From Stenocarpella maydis (taxonomy: Eukaryota > Ascomycota > Sordariomycetes > Diaporthales > Diaporthaceae), in assembly GCA_002270565.1 (NCBI GenBank), contig NQMI01000002.1:186001-250000 (forward strand): DNA of 64,000 nucleotides, read 5' to 3'. Below the pieces are notes generated by a model that was given only the letters and a program-made list of their open reading frames with translations, made no database searches and had not been told where the DNA came from. This document shows, one piece after another, positions 1-13,105 of the stretch. Positions within the stretch are counted from its first letter, which is position 1; each line of letters opens with the position of its first letter. Both the position numbers and the translations under genes were made by a program.

Positions 1-332
1 CTTATTCTCGGTCTACTGCGCTGCTTGCTCGCCCATTCGTCATATGGGGTAGTCAGCCAGCCAGCCAGCCAGCCAAGCAAAATATGCGCGGTACTTTCGG
101 GGCTGATGGCACTCCACCACCCGCCGCATACCGCCGGCCGGATGTTAAATACTGAATCATTTTGCCGCCTCTGTTATTTATGCACACAAGGCAGGCAGGC
201 AGGCGGGGGCTTTGTTTTGTTGCCTGATCGTCCCCGGCGCGGCCCATCATGACCGGCCAGATCCCATGATGACTCAGACGGTAGGTATATCGGCACTGTT
301 GCTAGTAAATGTGACACCGTCGCAGCTCTGTC

Positions 333-377
<45 letters not shown>

Positions 378-1210
378 TAAATATATCCTTCCGTGGTAGA
401 AAAAAATTTAAAAAACAACGGGTAGGGGAGATGAGGCCAAGGTACAAACAACGGCAGCCGGCGGCGGAGGGAAAGAAACGCCGGCAAGGCGCACACGGCG
501 CGCGGGCGGGGGAGTTGAGGCGTAGAGGGAGTAGAAAGTGTATTCAGAGAGTAAATCTTATGACAATGGAGAGGGGGGCAGTGCTTCGGGCCTCCCGAGT
601 CAACAAAGTCGAAGGACTTTTTTTTTTTGGNGGGGGGGGGGAGCGGGCACCGGCGACCAGTTACAACAAAAAGAACCCGAGGAATACGGCGTGCAAGGGA
701 ATGCAACGCCGATCAATCCTCACCTTTTTTTTCAAGTATAGTTAGGCCGGTCCGGGGCATGGGCTGCTTGGCTGTGCGCCGCAACCGTATTCCGGGCGCG
801 GAACGCGATTGGGCACCGCCGCGGTCTCGTGCTTATACCGCTAGGCCTGATGTGGGTGGCTGCTTATGCGGCTGATTGAGGTGGACCGTAGGACCCTTTT
901 TGTGTCATTGGCCAGGTTGAGACGTTTGTATGTAATTGTTCTCTGTTTTTGGTGTGTGCTTTCCCTGACTGACTGGACTGCGGTTTGGATATAAAGATGG
1001 CCGTGGGGTTTCCCCCTTGGACGACGATGGCTGAACCTGTGTTGTTGTGTCTTGTCTTGTTTCTGTAGATATATACGCGAAGTGTTCAAGAGCGGACAGA
1101 CGGGTCCTTTGGTCGACGACATAATCTGTGACTGATACTTATTCCACCTACACTACGGGGTCGTCAAATCATCCTGCAACGACTTGGAAATCGAGCAACA
1201 TCCGCACACG
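1..1210. other. Gene-free left flank with microsatellite and one ambiguous base
   Basis: I see no convincing coding signal here. The stretch holds an (AT)18 run, T- and G-homopolymers around an unresolved N at 631, and C/A-rich low-complexity sequence. The last few hundred bases are presumably the promoter and leader of the RTA1-like gene that follows. Confidence 0.6.
337..372. repeat. (AT)n microsatellite
   Basis: Eighteen uninterrupted AT dinucleotides are read directly from the sequence. Confidence 0.95.
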
Positions 1211-2563
1211 ATGAGCACAAACGGCGAGAGTGGTACGTCGGCGCCGTCCTCCCATACAATTCCCGCAGATACTACCCGTCTATCACCTGCCAAAAAGTGC
1301 TAACCCCGACGCGGCGAGCAGAGAGCATCAACTACTGGATCTACGAGCCAAACAAGGGGGCGCCCGTGTTCTTCGCGGTAGCCTTTGCGGCCTCGGGGCT
1401 CTGCCAGCTATGGCAAGCCTAGTGAGTGTGATCCCTCCCCCACCCACCCAATACGTCGCCAACAACTCGGGGTAGGCCTTGCTTGGCTGACCTTGTCTTT
1501 TTCTACTGGCAGTAAGTACAAAGCCTGGCAGGTGACATGGCACTATGCCCTGTGCGCGGCGATATTCACGGCGGGCTTCATCACTAGGGAGATCGGCGCG
1601 TTCCACCGAAATAGCCTCCCATTGTACATCGTCAGCCAGTGCTTGGTGTATGCAGCACCGTGAGTCGGACCCCAACCCACACCCACACCCGAGGACACAC
1701 AGAAAAAGAAAAAAAAAAGACAGGTCGTAGTCGTAGTCGTAGGAGGGGGAAGACGGCGGGGGAACTTGAGCTGACAAACCGGAACCAGCCCGCTATACGA
1801 AGCAGCCAACTACCACATCCTAGGCCGCGTCCTCTTTTATGTGCCGTACCACTCCCCAATCCACCCAGGCCGCGTGTGGACAACCTTTGCGACCCTCGCG
1901 GGGGTGGTCGAGTCCCTCAGCGCTGTAGGTGCCTCCTACTCGGCCAACGTGGTCCTCCCCGCCTCGATGCAGGACACGGGCAAGGCGCTCATGAAGACGG
2001 CGCTGGTGCTGCAGCTCGTCATCGTCAACCTCTTCCTGGTGCTGGCCGTCGCCTTCCACCGGCGGTGCCTCGGGGCGGGGATCCGCAGCCGCGCCGTCCA
2101 GGGGCCGCTCCTCACGCTGTACGCCAGCACGGCGCTCATCGACGCGCGCACCATCTACCGCACTGTCGAGTACTTTGGGCTGGCGGGCGTGCGGTTCCGC
2201 AGGGGGATGGACGCGTCCGAGTGGCCGCCCGAGTTCCGGTACGAGTGGTTCTTTTACGTGTTTGAGGCCACGCTGATGCTCGCCAACGCGGTCCTGTGGA
2301 ACTTGCGCCACTCGAGGAGGTACCTACCCGCCAGCACGAAGGTGTACCTGAGCCCGGCGGACGGGGTGACGGAGGTTGAGGGCCCCGGGTACAAGGATAG
2401 CAGGCCGTTCGCGGTGACGCTGCTGGACCCGTTTGACCTGTACGGGCTCGTGACGGGCTGGGACAAGAAGGACCGGTTCTGGGAGGATGGTCAACACCTG
2501 GGAGGGCACGAGGTGGCCGGTGCACAGGGCGAGGCCAAGTCGGGTGGCCGCGAGACCGCCTGA
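1211..2563 (+). CDS. RTA1-like seven-transmembrane protein (lipid-translocating exporter family)
   Basis: I resolve four exons: 1211-1232, 1322-1421, 1513-1659 and 1789-2563, giving 347 residues. The introns use GTACGT, GTGAGT and GTGAGT donors and CAG acceptors, and the first has a CTAAC branch site. The N-terminus reads NYWIYEPNKGAPVFFA, followed by hydrophobic helices. The family-typical C-terminal block YEWFFYVFEATLMLAN precedes LRHSRRYLP, and a hydrophilic tail follows the last helix. Known RTA1/RTM1/Rsb1 proteins are plasma-membrane or vacuolar polytopic proteins linked to sterol or sphingoid-base stress and toxic-compound resistance. The substrate here is unknown. Confidence in the family is high because the joined reading frame removes every internal stop. 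Several RTA1 paralogues are usual in these fungi, so orthology to a named member cannot be set. Confidence 0.88.
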
Positions 2564-4299
2564 GTCTTGGATGTTGCTTAGGCGGCGGCTCAGCTTGAGA
2601 GTTTATGTTTGGGGGTCATCCGCCCCTGGACTTGTTGATCACGATGGGACGCTGCACGTGTTGAGATGGGTGCGTGGCATTGGGCAAGTGGCTGTGGCTG
2701 TGGCTGATGCCGCTCTGTCAAGATATCAATATCAGTGTGGTCCGTCAGCTGGGGGTTTACATGTTTGGGGGCTCAGCTCGGGATGTTGGTTATTTGCTTG
2801 GTATTTTGTGAGTTTCTTGTATTTGGTTTTGTCAGCAGGATACCCATGTTGGCCGCTATTAGATGGACATTTGTAACGAGTCGGCAACTACAATGTTTGA
2901 GAACAGCAGAGAGAGGGGCCTGATGGCGACTCATGGCCTGTTCCCCGCAGCACGTTGGTTTGTAAAAGAACAATGATTTGGGGGGAAGAGACCAAATCTA
3001 AGAATATTGCACACAGGCCTTGGGATCAGGCGAGGAAGGCGGCGGAGCTGTCTGGGCCGGATGTCGGGAGAGCTGACAGCCAGCACTTGAGGCGTGGTCT
3101 GGTCTGGTGTTGGTTGGTATGCATGACGGCGAAGCTGTTGTTGCTGCTGTTGCTGCTTGCTGACTTTGGCTCGGATTTGTCTCTTTTTTCTGCTGCCTTG
3201 CCTGGTGATATGACAGCTGACTGTGATGGTGAGGGTGAGCAAGAGGATGGGATGGCGGTATCGTGAAAAGGAGTGAGTGAGTGTGGTTGACGTAGCATGC
3301 GCAGTCAGTCAATGTCCGAAAATAGAACTTGGTCTGTGGCTGTGCGCATGTACCTTTGTACCTCCGTCACAAAGTCAGCGTTATTCGGCATACCTGACCC
3401 GGTTGACACTTGGCCCGTGCACTGGACGGTGCTCACTAGTGTAGTGTTAAGTGGCCAGTGAGAGGGTCTGTGTCTGTCATCCGTAAACAAACGTAGCCAA
3501 CGTAACAAACGTAACAAACCGTAACGGCAACAACACCAACACCAACACCAACAGTCAACCCCTCCTCCTCCTCGTCATCCTCCTCTCTCGTGCCACATGT
3601 GCCATGTGCATGTGCTGCATGTGCATGCGCTCCTCCGTCTTGTCCCCAAGAGATAAGCTTCAACAGTGAAACTCCATCCGCAATCCAAATCTCAAATCTC
3701 ACCCAGAGGCCGGCCACTGGCGCCGTCTGTCGCCCGTCGTACCAGAAGAACGGGGGTCACCTGTGTCTTGTCCCACTTGTTAGTCCACACACACGGTACG
3801 AGGCATCGCAAGTGTGGAAGCACGCACATTCGATGCTCGCCACCAGACATCAGCCCTCCCTCACGTCGCGTCGCCTCACATTGTGTTCGCCCTCAACCTT
3901 GACTCAATCTCAAGGCTTGGCAGCTGTGGCAAGAAACTGCCATGTTACACCACGGCCTGAGGCGCAAGAGATCCGGCCAAGAAAATTCAACCAGCGTAGT
4001 CAATCAGTCTACTTGTGGCTGGCTCACTACTTGTGAGCCAGATATATATCCCCTCGGCTGTCTCATTTACGTCCCCGGCCATATCTAGCGCTTCATGCTC
4101 GCCTCCTACTACCCGTGCCACTGCACCGCTGTACGACTGTGAAACGGCCACATCGAAGCCACCCATCACAGCAGCTGCATCTCGCACTGCCCTCGCCCAG
4201 GAAGCCAAGCAACAACGGACTAGATTCATCAACAGAACTTCTGTGCTTCCCAGACCAGTCAGTACTAGGGCTACTGGCATAGCAGGGCTGGGCAGCGCA

Positions 4300-4331
4300 G
4301 GGCTGGGCTGGGCTGGGCTGGGCTGGGCTGG
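4300..4331 (+). repeat. (GGGCT)n minisatellite, possible G-quadruplex
   Basis: About six tandem GGGCT pentamers follow each other, with G-triplets spaced by two bases on the plus strand. That spacing fits the G-quadruplex pattern; folding is inferred. Confidence 0.9.
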
Positions 4332-4953
4332 CAGCAACCCAGTCGCAAATGTCACGAGAACCGGAGCCACCATCAAAGGACATGACATGCGCCCATCTCG
4401 CCAATTGGCCTTATTAGCCCAACCTTGCACTCGTGTTGCCTCCCGTTCCTTCCTCCGCATCCCTCGTCATTCCGCCCACGACTCCGGACCTCGACTGTCA
4501 TCATTCCGCCCCGCCTCCGTTGAGCCCTCCTTCGCAATCCGCCCTCACCACCTCCTTGGAGGTGTCTCACGCGTGAAGGATCAATAAGCAACAAAACCTA
4601 CTACTGCCTGTGCTGACCTTGCATGTGGCGCTGCCGTTGATGAGCTGGCTCTCTCCCAGAGGAACACAGCCCCACGAAACCCCCAGCGATCTCAATCCTC
4701 TGCCTCGCATTCCCCCCGTCCCCGGTCCCGGATCCGACAGCCCAGAAAGCGGATTCCCGGACCACTTCCAGAAGCAAGCAGCGGGATTCATAACCTCGCG
4801 GTGCGTCGCCCTATTCATCATATGAGGGCGCGCAGAGCAAATCAAATAAAATGAACTTGACAAGTATTGATGCATTTCTAGAAGAAAACGGCCTTCATGG
4901 CCACGGGCATCAAGTGATTTGAATCAGTCCAGATCCGGCATAACTAACACGCA

Positions 4954-4981
4954 ACACACACACACACACACACACACACAA
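4954..4981. repeat. (CA)n microsatellite
   Basis: A run of about 14 CA dinucleotides is visible. Confidence 0.9.
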
Positions 4982-5855
4982 CCGAGGCCGCGCGCACGTC
5001 AGAGATCTCCATCCTGCGTTACAGTCCTCATCTCACAGCACCCAGGCAACACTCAATTCTTCCTCAGGCTCGAGCCGTGGCCTCGGAGCTATCCACCCCT
5101 GGCGCACAGGCCAGAGTCCATTCGCCTGCATTACATGCCAGACGGCGAAAGGAAACGGGACTAGCTAGCATCAGCCCCGTTCACTGCAGACCCCGGGTGA
5201 GCGAAGGAACAGCTTCTTCCCTTTCTAGATCGTGTCTCTTCCCTGCCAAACCCATTCAGGATTTTGCCCATTCTGATTCTGGCTACCATCCGGGGCCATT
5301 TTACTCCCTGCTCCTCTGGCCGTCACCGCTCCGCCCACCCCGTCCCGGCCTCGTGGGAGAGATACATCCACAGCGGCGGCCCCTGGCAGCGACCACATTG
5401 TGCCAAAACCCACCACGCACAAGCCACTGCCACTCTTCCTCCTGGCCTGTCAACCCTTCAGGGATACTTCAGATCTGCCGGGTCCCGGTACTGGAGAGTA
5501 TTGCCCGTACACTAATTTCGACGTGGGTACATGCTACACGTCTGCCTACTTGTACTCGCCACGCCCAAAGGGCCGCCTTTGGTGCCTGCGTACATACACA
5601 CCCGCTCTGTCACTTCTGTCCAACGCTGGTCCACTCGCTTGTGTAACCAGCCTTCACTGTGGAACTCAGAGCTACCCAAGATCTGCATCGACTCGCATTC
5701 TTCGCCCTCCACCCTCGGACAACACACACACAATCTACTTGGTACCTCGGTGGCACCTCTGCTTACCGCTGGCTTAGTGTTAATGCCAGAGTCCGACCGG
5801 TACTGCCGCCACCCGAACGACTAGAGCCCTCTTATATCTCCCCTCGCAGTCCCCG

Positions 5856-7088
5856 ATGGTCACCCACTGGAAAACGGAACCCATCATGGACAATCCTCTG
5901 ATGAGGCCGAGTGCCCAAAGCCTACAAAGGCCACAAGTCTTTGTCAAAGTCGAGTTTGGCGTGTCGTGGTCTCCGCAGCATCCCCCTCGGACTCGTGGTT
6001 TCCAGTACAGATCACGCGCGCTCCGGGAGAGAGCACCCTATTTCCCACGACACGTGCCAGCCCCGACGACCAACTACCTCGCCGCCACATCCATTCAACA
6101 ATTCCAACAGGCTCAGGTGCCCCAGTCCTACGACCAAGGGCCATCAGAGCCGCCACAATCACGACAGAAGCCATCGCGTCCTGAGCGCGCACGCCAGCCA
6201 AGCCCATCACCACAGCGAGAACACCAGCCGAGTCGTCCGAGACGGGTTGATTTCACCCCAGCGCCAGAACCCCACCAGCAGGACCGACGGATGTCTCGTG
6301 ACGAGAGGAGATCGTCTTGCGAACGGCACGGGCGAGGACGGTCGGCACCACCGCCCCTCAGCGACAACAACTGGGACGTTGTCCATCCTCAGCTGATGGC
6401 TGACAACCCGGTGGCCTCCTCGGTGGCCTATGCCACTGCCGACCGACCAGTCTCGAACATCTGGAAAGAGCTACCAGAGGTTCCATCACACTTCCGGCTG
6501 GGGGAAGAAGGGATGCCCTGGGAGTCGTGGACATTTCCCATGGGCTGGGAGCCATTCATGGAGCCGGACCCTCTCCTTCAGCCGCCATCTTCCCATGCCT
6601 CACCTGATCCCCAACACAGCCAACCAGTACCACAACCTGTGGGGGAGGAGCCCTCCAGTCCTACTGTCGTTCAGATTGAGTCGCCGCTCGAGTCACCCCG
6701 ATATCGAAGCGAAGACCCAGAGCGGGTGCGCGAGCTGGAAGCGCTAGGTTCGGCAATGATGACGGTGGACAATGGCTTCGAAAACCAGTGGTGGAACAGC
6801 GGTGAGCGGCAACCAATGGTAACAGCCTTGTACCCACCGCCGGCGACACGCGACCACGTCCGAGAACAGCTGGCTCTGGGCTGGGCAATGTCACACATGC
6901 CGCAAGAGAGCATCACCGGAGGGGCCGTCTCCGTCGTCAGCGGCGAGTCCGGTACTTCCACCCTCGGCAATATGGTGGTTTCGCCCGTGTCGAGCCACAG
7001 CGGGCCCGACCTGCCTCAACATGGCCTCACCAGGACACTTTCCACGAGGTCGGACGAGCTGTGGTTTACCGGTCCGAGATATGCGTAA
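5856..7088 (+). CDS. Pro/Gln/Arg-rich orphan protein
   Basis: This is a single uninterrupted 410-residue frame in an otherwise gene-free area, with no domain I recognise. Residues 80-180 are rich in Pro, Gln, Arg and Ser and look disordered. The C-terminal half is more ordered, with conserved-looking aromatic pieces such as WESWTFPMGWEP and a closing SDELWFTGPRYA. An internal near-repeat links VRELEALGSAMM (about residue 291) with VREQLALGWAMS (about residue 335). There is no signal peptide or membrane segment. A second ATG ten codons downstream (5886) is an alternative start. The acceptor-like CTCGCAG immediately upstream of 5856 leaves open a 5' exon. The length, GC-rich third positions and clean frame support a real gene; function is unknown. 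Confidence 0.6.
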   Translation: MVTHWKTEPIMDNPLMRPSAQSLQRPQVFVKVEFGVSWSPQHPPRTRGFQYRSRALRERAPYFPRHVPAPTTNYLAATSIQQFQQAQVPQSYDQGPSEPPQSRQKPSRPERARQPSPSPQREHQPSRPRRVDFTPAPEPHQQDRRMSRDERRSSCERHGRGRSAPPPLSDNNWDVVHPQLMADNPVASSVAYATADRPVSNIWKELPEVPSHFRLGEEGMPWESWTFPMGWEPFMEPDPLLQPPSSHASPDPQHSQPVPQPVGEEPSSPTVVQIESPLESPRYRSEDPERVRELEALGSAMMTVDNGFENQWWNSGERQPMVTALYPPPATRDHVREQLALGWAMSHMPQESITGGAVSVVSGESGTSTLGNMVVSPVSSHSGPDLPQHGLTRTLSTRSDELWFTGPRYA

Positions 7089-8880
7089 TATTTAATGGCG
7101 GGCGTGAAGGGATTTCCGGGTGTTTTTGCTTTCTCTCTGTTTTTGCTGGGTGGAGGGGGGGTGTGCTACGACGTTATGAAGAGCGAGTGTATTTTGCAAT
7201 TGGGGAGCAGAACGTGCCCGCAGTGCTCGATACGTTGTAGCTACCATTATACGAGCGAACTACAAAGAGTTATTCAATCGAGGTTGGCATTTCCAATAGT
7301 TGTGGAGGCACAAGCCTACGGCTCTTGCTTGTTGTTCTAGGTGTATTTGGGGGGATATATCCACTGAGGCGATGGCTACAACATAGGTTCAAGTAGAGAT
7401 ATATCACTTGTTTTGCCTATAACCAGAGTATTCGACCCCTACTTACTAATGAATCAACCGTATATATCAGCACTTAATTGTCCCAAGCAGAAGGTCCGCC
7501 ATGTCATGCCTATCGCCCACGCGCCAAGCACCCCGAGCCCTCTGCCGTGCCCGATCCCGCTCGCCCGGGGTCTAGCTGGTCCCCTTTCTCGCAAGCGGCC
7601 CCCGGTTCCCGCCTTGGGAGGGCGGAGGTGTAGACCCAGGGCCCCACCGCACCACATCTGATCGACGCAGGCAGCAGAATTAACTATGCACGGCTCTGCA
7701 TTGTGTCGGAGCGCGAGGAGGGAAGGGGGGCCACACAACACGCACAAGTTTGGACTGCCCCTGAAAGCACCATGACACAGCGCGGGGCACATGTACACAC
7801 GCGCGCGCGCACCTCCGTTGTTAGAGAGCTTTGGTTGGCACAGGCACGCGAGACTCTTGTAATACACACCTTGACAAACTGGGTAAGTGCGTTTTCTCGC
7901 ACAAAGGTCCTGCTCTTGTTTTTCTGTGCAGGGGAGACGGTGGGCACAACACACGCGTATGACAAGAAGGGAGCGAGGAGGGGGTCGGAAGGAAGGAAGG
8001 GAAATTAAGGTAACGGGTGCTCGGCTCGCTTGCTCTCTCACACACAGCCCACGGGTGGTACCGCTCCCCCTCCCCCCCCACACACACATGTACACAGACA
8101 CGCACACATACAAAAGGAAGTTATTCGTGGGTAGTATCTGTGAAACGTAGTGCTCGGGTATGTGATGTGTTTGCCTGACGAGGCTCACGGATACGCACTG
8201 GCAGGCTGGCAGGTCAAGACTCCTCTGATGTTAGGTGGTCAAGCTCTTATGCTGGGTGGCAAGGCGGAGATTATACTCAGCCGGGGCCCTGAGGGCGCAG
8301 GGAGAGTACTGACGACCTCTCTGGGCTATGGGGCCGGTGGACCTGTTCTGCTTTCCTTGTTTGTGCGTCTCGCGTGAGGACGTGGGCTTCCGAGGTTCTC
8401 AGCATATGCTCTGTTTCCTCCAACTGGAATCTTGCTAGCTATTCTTGGGTCAAGGTTTCGTGGTGAGCCATAATTGCCGTAGGATGAGCTTCTTGGCCCT
8501 ATTCTCCGAACTGTTTGTGTTAATATCCCCTCCGGTTATCATGCCTCGTTTTAACTTTCTTGTAGGAACTTTTAACCGAGGAAACATGATTTATGACTCC
8601 AGATGTCACTCAGCCTGAGCCGGGGTTCCATCACGTATCTATTATCCCAGGAAGGAATAGGATTTCAGCATTTTTAGGGGCTGCTGTAAGGGGACTAGAT
8701 ATCGCAACGCCTGACCGCAATGGAGGCGAGTTTGGAGCTTTTTGCCGCTGAAGCAGCATTGGGAGATTAGGGGTGTGTGCGCGCGTGTGTGTGCGCGCGC
8801 GCGTATCTTCCACACTGGGGCGTCGGGAGAGGCAATGGGATGTTCCAATTCTAGGTTTGATGTTTTTTCTTTTTTTCTTT

Positions 8881-8882
<2 letters not shown>

Positions 8883-8930
<48 letters not shown>
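8883..8930. repeat. Uninterrupted 48-T homopolymer
   Basis: Forty-eight consecutive T are preceded by an interrupted T/C tract from about 8863. On the minus strand this reads as a poly(A) that could be the tail of a retroposed copy, but I see no clear target-site duplication. Confidence 0.9.
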
Positions 8931-8932
<2 letters not shown>

Positions 8933-11900
8933 CTCCACATCCAAGTGCGGGATCATCAGGTCTAGGCTCGGTTTTCTCTCCATGGTGGTTCCTACGCGAG
9001 GCGGAGCTTGTAGTACAACACAAAAGGACCGGTTTTCATGGAAGTGGCGAGCCCTGTTTTCTTGCTCTTTTCTCCTGATGGTATCAAGCTCAGCCGCCTC
9101 GCATGTGTGTGAGTGCGTGTAAGCGAGCTTCCCGGTAGAGTTAGCTGCCGCGGTGTGGGTGCTGCTGAGGCTGGTACGTTTTATGCCAGTAAGCCAGTAA
9201 GCCAGTAAGACTTTAGGATAACCGGACCAAGACATATTTTATAAGCTGTGCTCTTCGCAAAGGCCAGGCAGATGGATATCGCCGCCGGTTGTTCGCCCCT
9301 CGGAAAGTCGGGGCCGGTTGGTGATGATCTGTGGTCTAACACCATGGCAGACTACTTATGTACTTATGCACCGCATCAGGGTGGTGGTATGGGCACTGCC
9401 GGGCGGGGGTCGCACAGAGGCTCATCTACTACGTACCTAGGCATGTGCGGGTGGGGTGGGGCAAGGGCTATTTTTGGAAACGTTCCATGCTCTTGGGAAC
9501 TTCACGATTCGGAGTTTTGTGTGCACTAAAAGGCCTAGTCATGCCCACGGACCAAATAAAGGGCTTCGTGGCTCGCTTGCTGGGTGCGCCTCGCGGGTTA
9601 AGGCGAGTGGGTAATTGTTTCACGACTAGGTTCTTGTCTAGGTTGAGCCCTTAGATATTAGGACCGCTACTTGGAGCTTGCTTGCCATTGCAGGAGAAAT
9701 ATGGCGGTAGGTGCTTATTCACCGCTCTAGGCACCTGTATTTCCTGGGAAGGCATGCGGGGGATGATCATACGTGGTATTCGAGGCATTGTCGCGATAGC
9801 GAGCAGATCCCCCGTGTTGTTGATCTGTGCAGACCATGACCCTGTCAGCCAAAGCCTAGCTACACTACTGTGTAGTACCTTTTGCGGTACCTCGCAATGC
9901 GTAGGACGGACCGAGCCATGGGAAAGCATTAATCTCAGGATGATCTTCAAGGCTGACGTCGACCATTGCGGAAGCTGAACTTTGGGAAAGGTTGGAAAAC
10001 AAACTAAAAAATGAAACAAGAATGGAGAAGGAAAAAAAGAAAAAAAACACCTCGCACCAAGGGACACTATCCCGGAGGGAACAGGGGAGGGGTCTCCTCG
10101 GATCATCTCCACTAATATCGACCACGACGACAACTCATGGCATCGACCTATACCATCACTGTTCTGCCCCCAGCACATGACAGAAATCTTGGCTCATTGG
10201 TTCCCCTGTGTCACCCAGCAAGAATGCCAACACCTGTCCCGCCTGAGGTCTTTTTTTAATTTTTTTTGGAGACCCGCCCCAAGCACCACAGGTGGCTTGA
10301 GACCCCCTTTGCCACCCCCGGCTCCCGGCTCCAGGCAACAGAATTCTCGGGCCCGTGAGTGGTGCCGGTCCTGGGGCCGCTCCAAAACCCGCCCACATGT
10401 CTGTGCTCTGCATTGCATGGAATTTTAACCGCTCGTCCCTCGTACATTTTCCCTCCTCTTGCGTGTCCCTCTTCGAGAAATGGACCCGTGCTGTTTGTTG
10501 TGGGCCGAGGGACATGTCCGGCAGCTCCATAGCCGGGATGGGGTCGGCTGTACACGTACCCCGTAGTATTGCGCGCTCTTTTCCGGGACTCGAGGCGAAA
10601 TAACATGGAAGAAGGATCAGTCATTTTTTACGTCACGGGGGATGGATTATACTGTCCCGCCTTTTCTAAGGGGTAGACTAGGTAGTTAGTCTCAGAGGTT
10701 TAGGCAACTCACATGGCCCAAACCTGCATCATGGTGAAGCCATCACATGCAGTGTTCGACAGCTGAGGACATCCATGATACGGTACAACACAGTCTCGGG
10801 GTTTGTTCACCAGACAGCCTTACATGTGTAATTTAGCGCCATGTCTCCTCCGCCTGTCCAGCCAAGCTGCCACACCCTGCCATGCCCTGCCAATCTCGCG
10901 TCACTTCGGTATTTATCCCCCCCAGAGTCCGGGGTAAAATATCAGAATACGTTAATTAAACACCCGTTCATGACCGGCTCGGTGTCCTTCTTTGGCAGTC
11001 AGGGCCGACGTTCTCGGCCCGTTGCGCATGACAACAGTGAATAGATTCCCCGAAACAACAGCAAAGGGCCCAGGCGGCGCCGTCCTCGAATCTCCCGGCT
11101 GGCTCAGCCTGGGACTGATCTGGGTGCCATCGAGGCAAGCAGAATCCTTCCCGCCCCGTAGCGCCGTCCACTTAGGCGGACTAATGTCTAGTCGCCTGGC
11201 GGGGGGGCTGCGGGAGGATCCCAAAGGGGTATTTCACATCTTTTTTTTTTTTGGGGGGGGGGATGGACCTGTAGACCTACAACTTGGATCGTGTCCCCTT
11301 TTTGCCCGCTCACACGTCCAGGTGATTGGGAAAAGTCTCTTTCCTTCCATCTCTCGGCTGCCCCGAGATGACCTGGCCGAGGAACGGGCCGACCTGGATC
11401 AAGGAGATGGCATTCCTGGTCGCTAAAGCTCGCTGCCTTGAGGTGGAGGCGAAGAGTGGTGGTTTTGATGAGGTCGGCCTAGGGCATGTTATTGAGGGCT
11501 TCCAACTGCGCGATAATACTTCTGATGATGGTTAGTAAATGGTATCATTTAATATCCTGGACCGCGAGACAGACTTCTTGGTCATTTAGTAAAGGGGATA
11601 CTCAAAGATCCTTCCGTAAGTGGATGGCGCGAGAGAATCCTGTTGATGACTTGCACCCTGGCTTCTTATGGACACTGCTCAATGATTATTTGTTTTCCTA
11701 TCCCTCCCAGCATTCGAGTCTTTCCAAAATGTAACGAGACACGGAGCCTTATTCGTCTGTGCAATGTGAAGCTCCATGTAGCTGCATGTCGTCAAACACA
11801 GAACTGTCCAATTGCTAGGTTGGAATGCTGCAGGTAGGACAGGCAGCAGGATATCCCATGTGCGACACGCCGGGCATGAGAACTGTTACTGCGCGCTCTC

Positions 11901-13105
11901 AAGTGCCAGTCGTAATCGCCCCACACACAGGACGTGGGCATCTGCGTTGGACTTCCAGGTACACAGCAGGCGAAGGGCACAAGTCCCTCTTTGTACCCTC
12001 GCCGGCATCTCAAACGGTTCCCTGGTCGAATCAACGCCGGCCCTCTCCTTGCTCCACAGCATGCCGGATACTTAGGTACCCATCCACAGTGCTCGATCGG
12101 AGCAGCACTCTGGAGCCTGTCGTGTAGGACACGCGCCGCTGCCGAGCAGCTTCTCCTCGGGCTTGATCCTGTCCGAGGCTGCTCGACGCAAGGAGAGGCC
12201 TGCGCAAGTGGGGGCTAATGAAACTTATTACCTTTTCCCTCACGCCCAGCCGCATGCGGAAGGTCTGGGTGACCAGCCAGGCCTCACGACACAAACCGGT
12301 TTTGAGAAGCACCGCGGTGCCTGATTTTAAATGCCTCGCATGATAGGGCGGCGCGAAGCACTATCCAACGGCTCCGCGGGCGCGTCTTCTAAACGAGGCT
12401 TTATTGCACATATGCGGGCCTCAAATGTATCGCGACAAGCGACACATGGCTGCAAGATGTTCATCCGCACCTCGAAGCATCAAGCCGAGATGTCCGGACA
12501 ATGTCCTACGGTCTGCGTTCGCGGTTGATAAGCAGCCTCCGTTGCATGCATAAATATGAACACCGGGTACAGATTCCGCTCAACTTGAAGTGAGCTGCTT
12601 ACCGTGATCCTCATTATTCTCATTATTCTCATTGTGTGTATAATAGCTTTCCTGGGCTAGCATGAGGAGTTGCTGCAGTTATTTAAGGTCACACAGCTTC
12701 CTACCATGGGCTGGCAGCTGGGACGTCTTCCTGTCAGCAACATGACTTTGTGATGTTCGTAGTCAACAGTCTACATCCCACACTGCTTCAAGAGCTCCTA
12801 TGGCCATTGCTGGACTCAGTGAAGCGTTACTATTTCCACATGGCTAACACATAGTTGTGTAGCAACAATGCCAACAAAGAGTCCATGCTGGCTTTTCCGG
12901 CTAATGTAAATTCCTGCGCTTACGACGAAAATGGGAACAAAATGAGTCCCCAGTATTGATCCTGAAGCCCCCACAAGGGAATTGCGAAGGCTTTATGGTT
13001 GACATAGTATGTGGCCTTCGGAAAGAGAAGAAAATGGATTCCAAGGGGAAGGTGAGAATAACCAAAAGGTGTGTACTGATCTACCCGCACGAGGAAAGTC
13101 ACGTG

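Larger units (their letters stand above)
2564..5855. other. Long gene-free spacer, low-complexity rich
   Basis: Open frames here overlap in several frames, lack recognisable domains and run through simple repeats, so I call none. The stretch holds CTG-rich sequence near 3135, CCAACA repeats near 3535, a (GGGCT)n array and a (CA)n run. The C/T-rich part near 5.0-5.85 kb could be the promoter or leader of the next ORF; it ends in an acceptor-like CCCCTCGCAG just before the ATG. Confidence 0.5.

Noticed and set aside
627..641. Frame-changing G/N run as a biological frameshift site
   Set aside because: It contains an unresolved base beside T and G homopolymers in non-coding DNA, so it is most likely a base-calling problem.
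1639..2265. 208-residue plus-strand ORF overlapping the RTA1-like gene
   Set aside because: It is a shadow frame, Arg/Pro/Gly-rich, while the overlapping frame carries RTA1 landmarks.
4015..4587. 190-residue plus-strand ORF
   Set aside because: It spans the GGGCT minisatellite, lacks domains, and opposing-strand frames are equally open.
7540..8120. CRISPR-like or direct-repeat array from recurring CACAC words
   Set aside because: These are plain dinucleotide repeats without regular spacers, and the genome is eukaryotic.
7454..8188. 244-residue minus-strand ORF
   Set aside because: It runs through CA/GT microsatellites, shows no domain, and has overlapping equally long frames on both strands.
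8642..9235. 197-residue minus-strand ORF
   Set aside because: It is kept open by the 48-T tract read as poly-Lys, with no other coding sign.
9651..10178. 175-residue minus-strand ORF
   Set aside because: It shows no family motif and contains a low-complexity Phe/Ser run from an A-rich tract.
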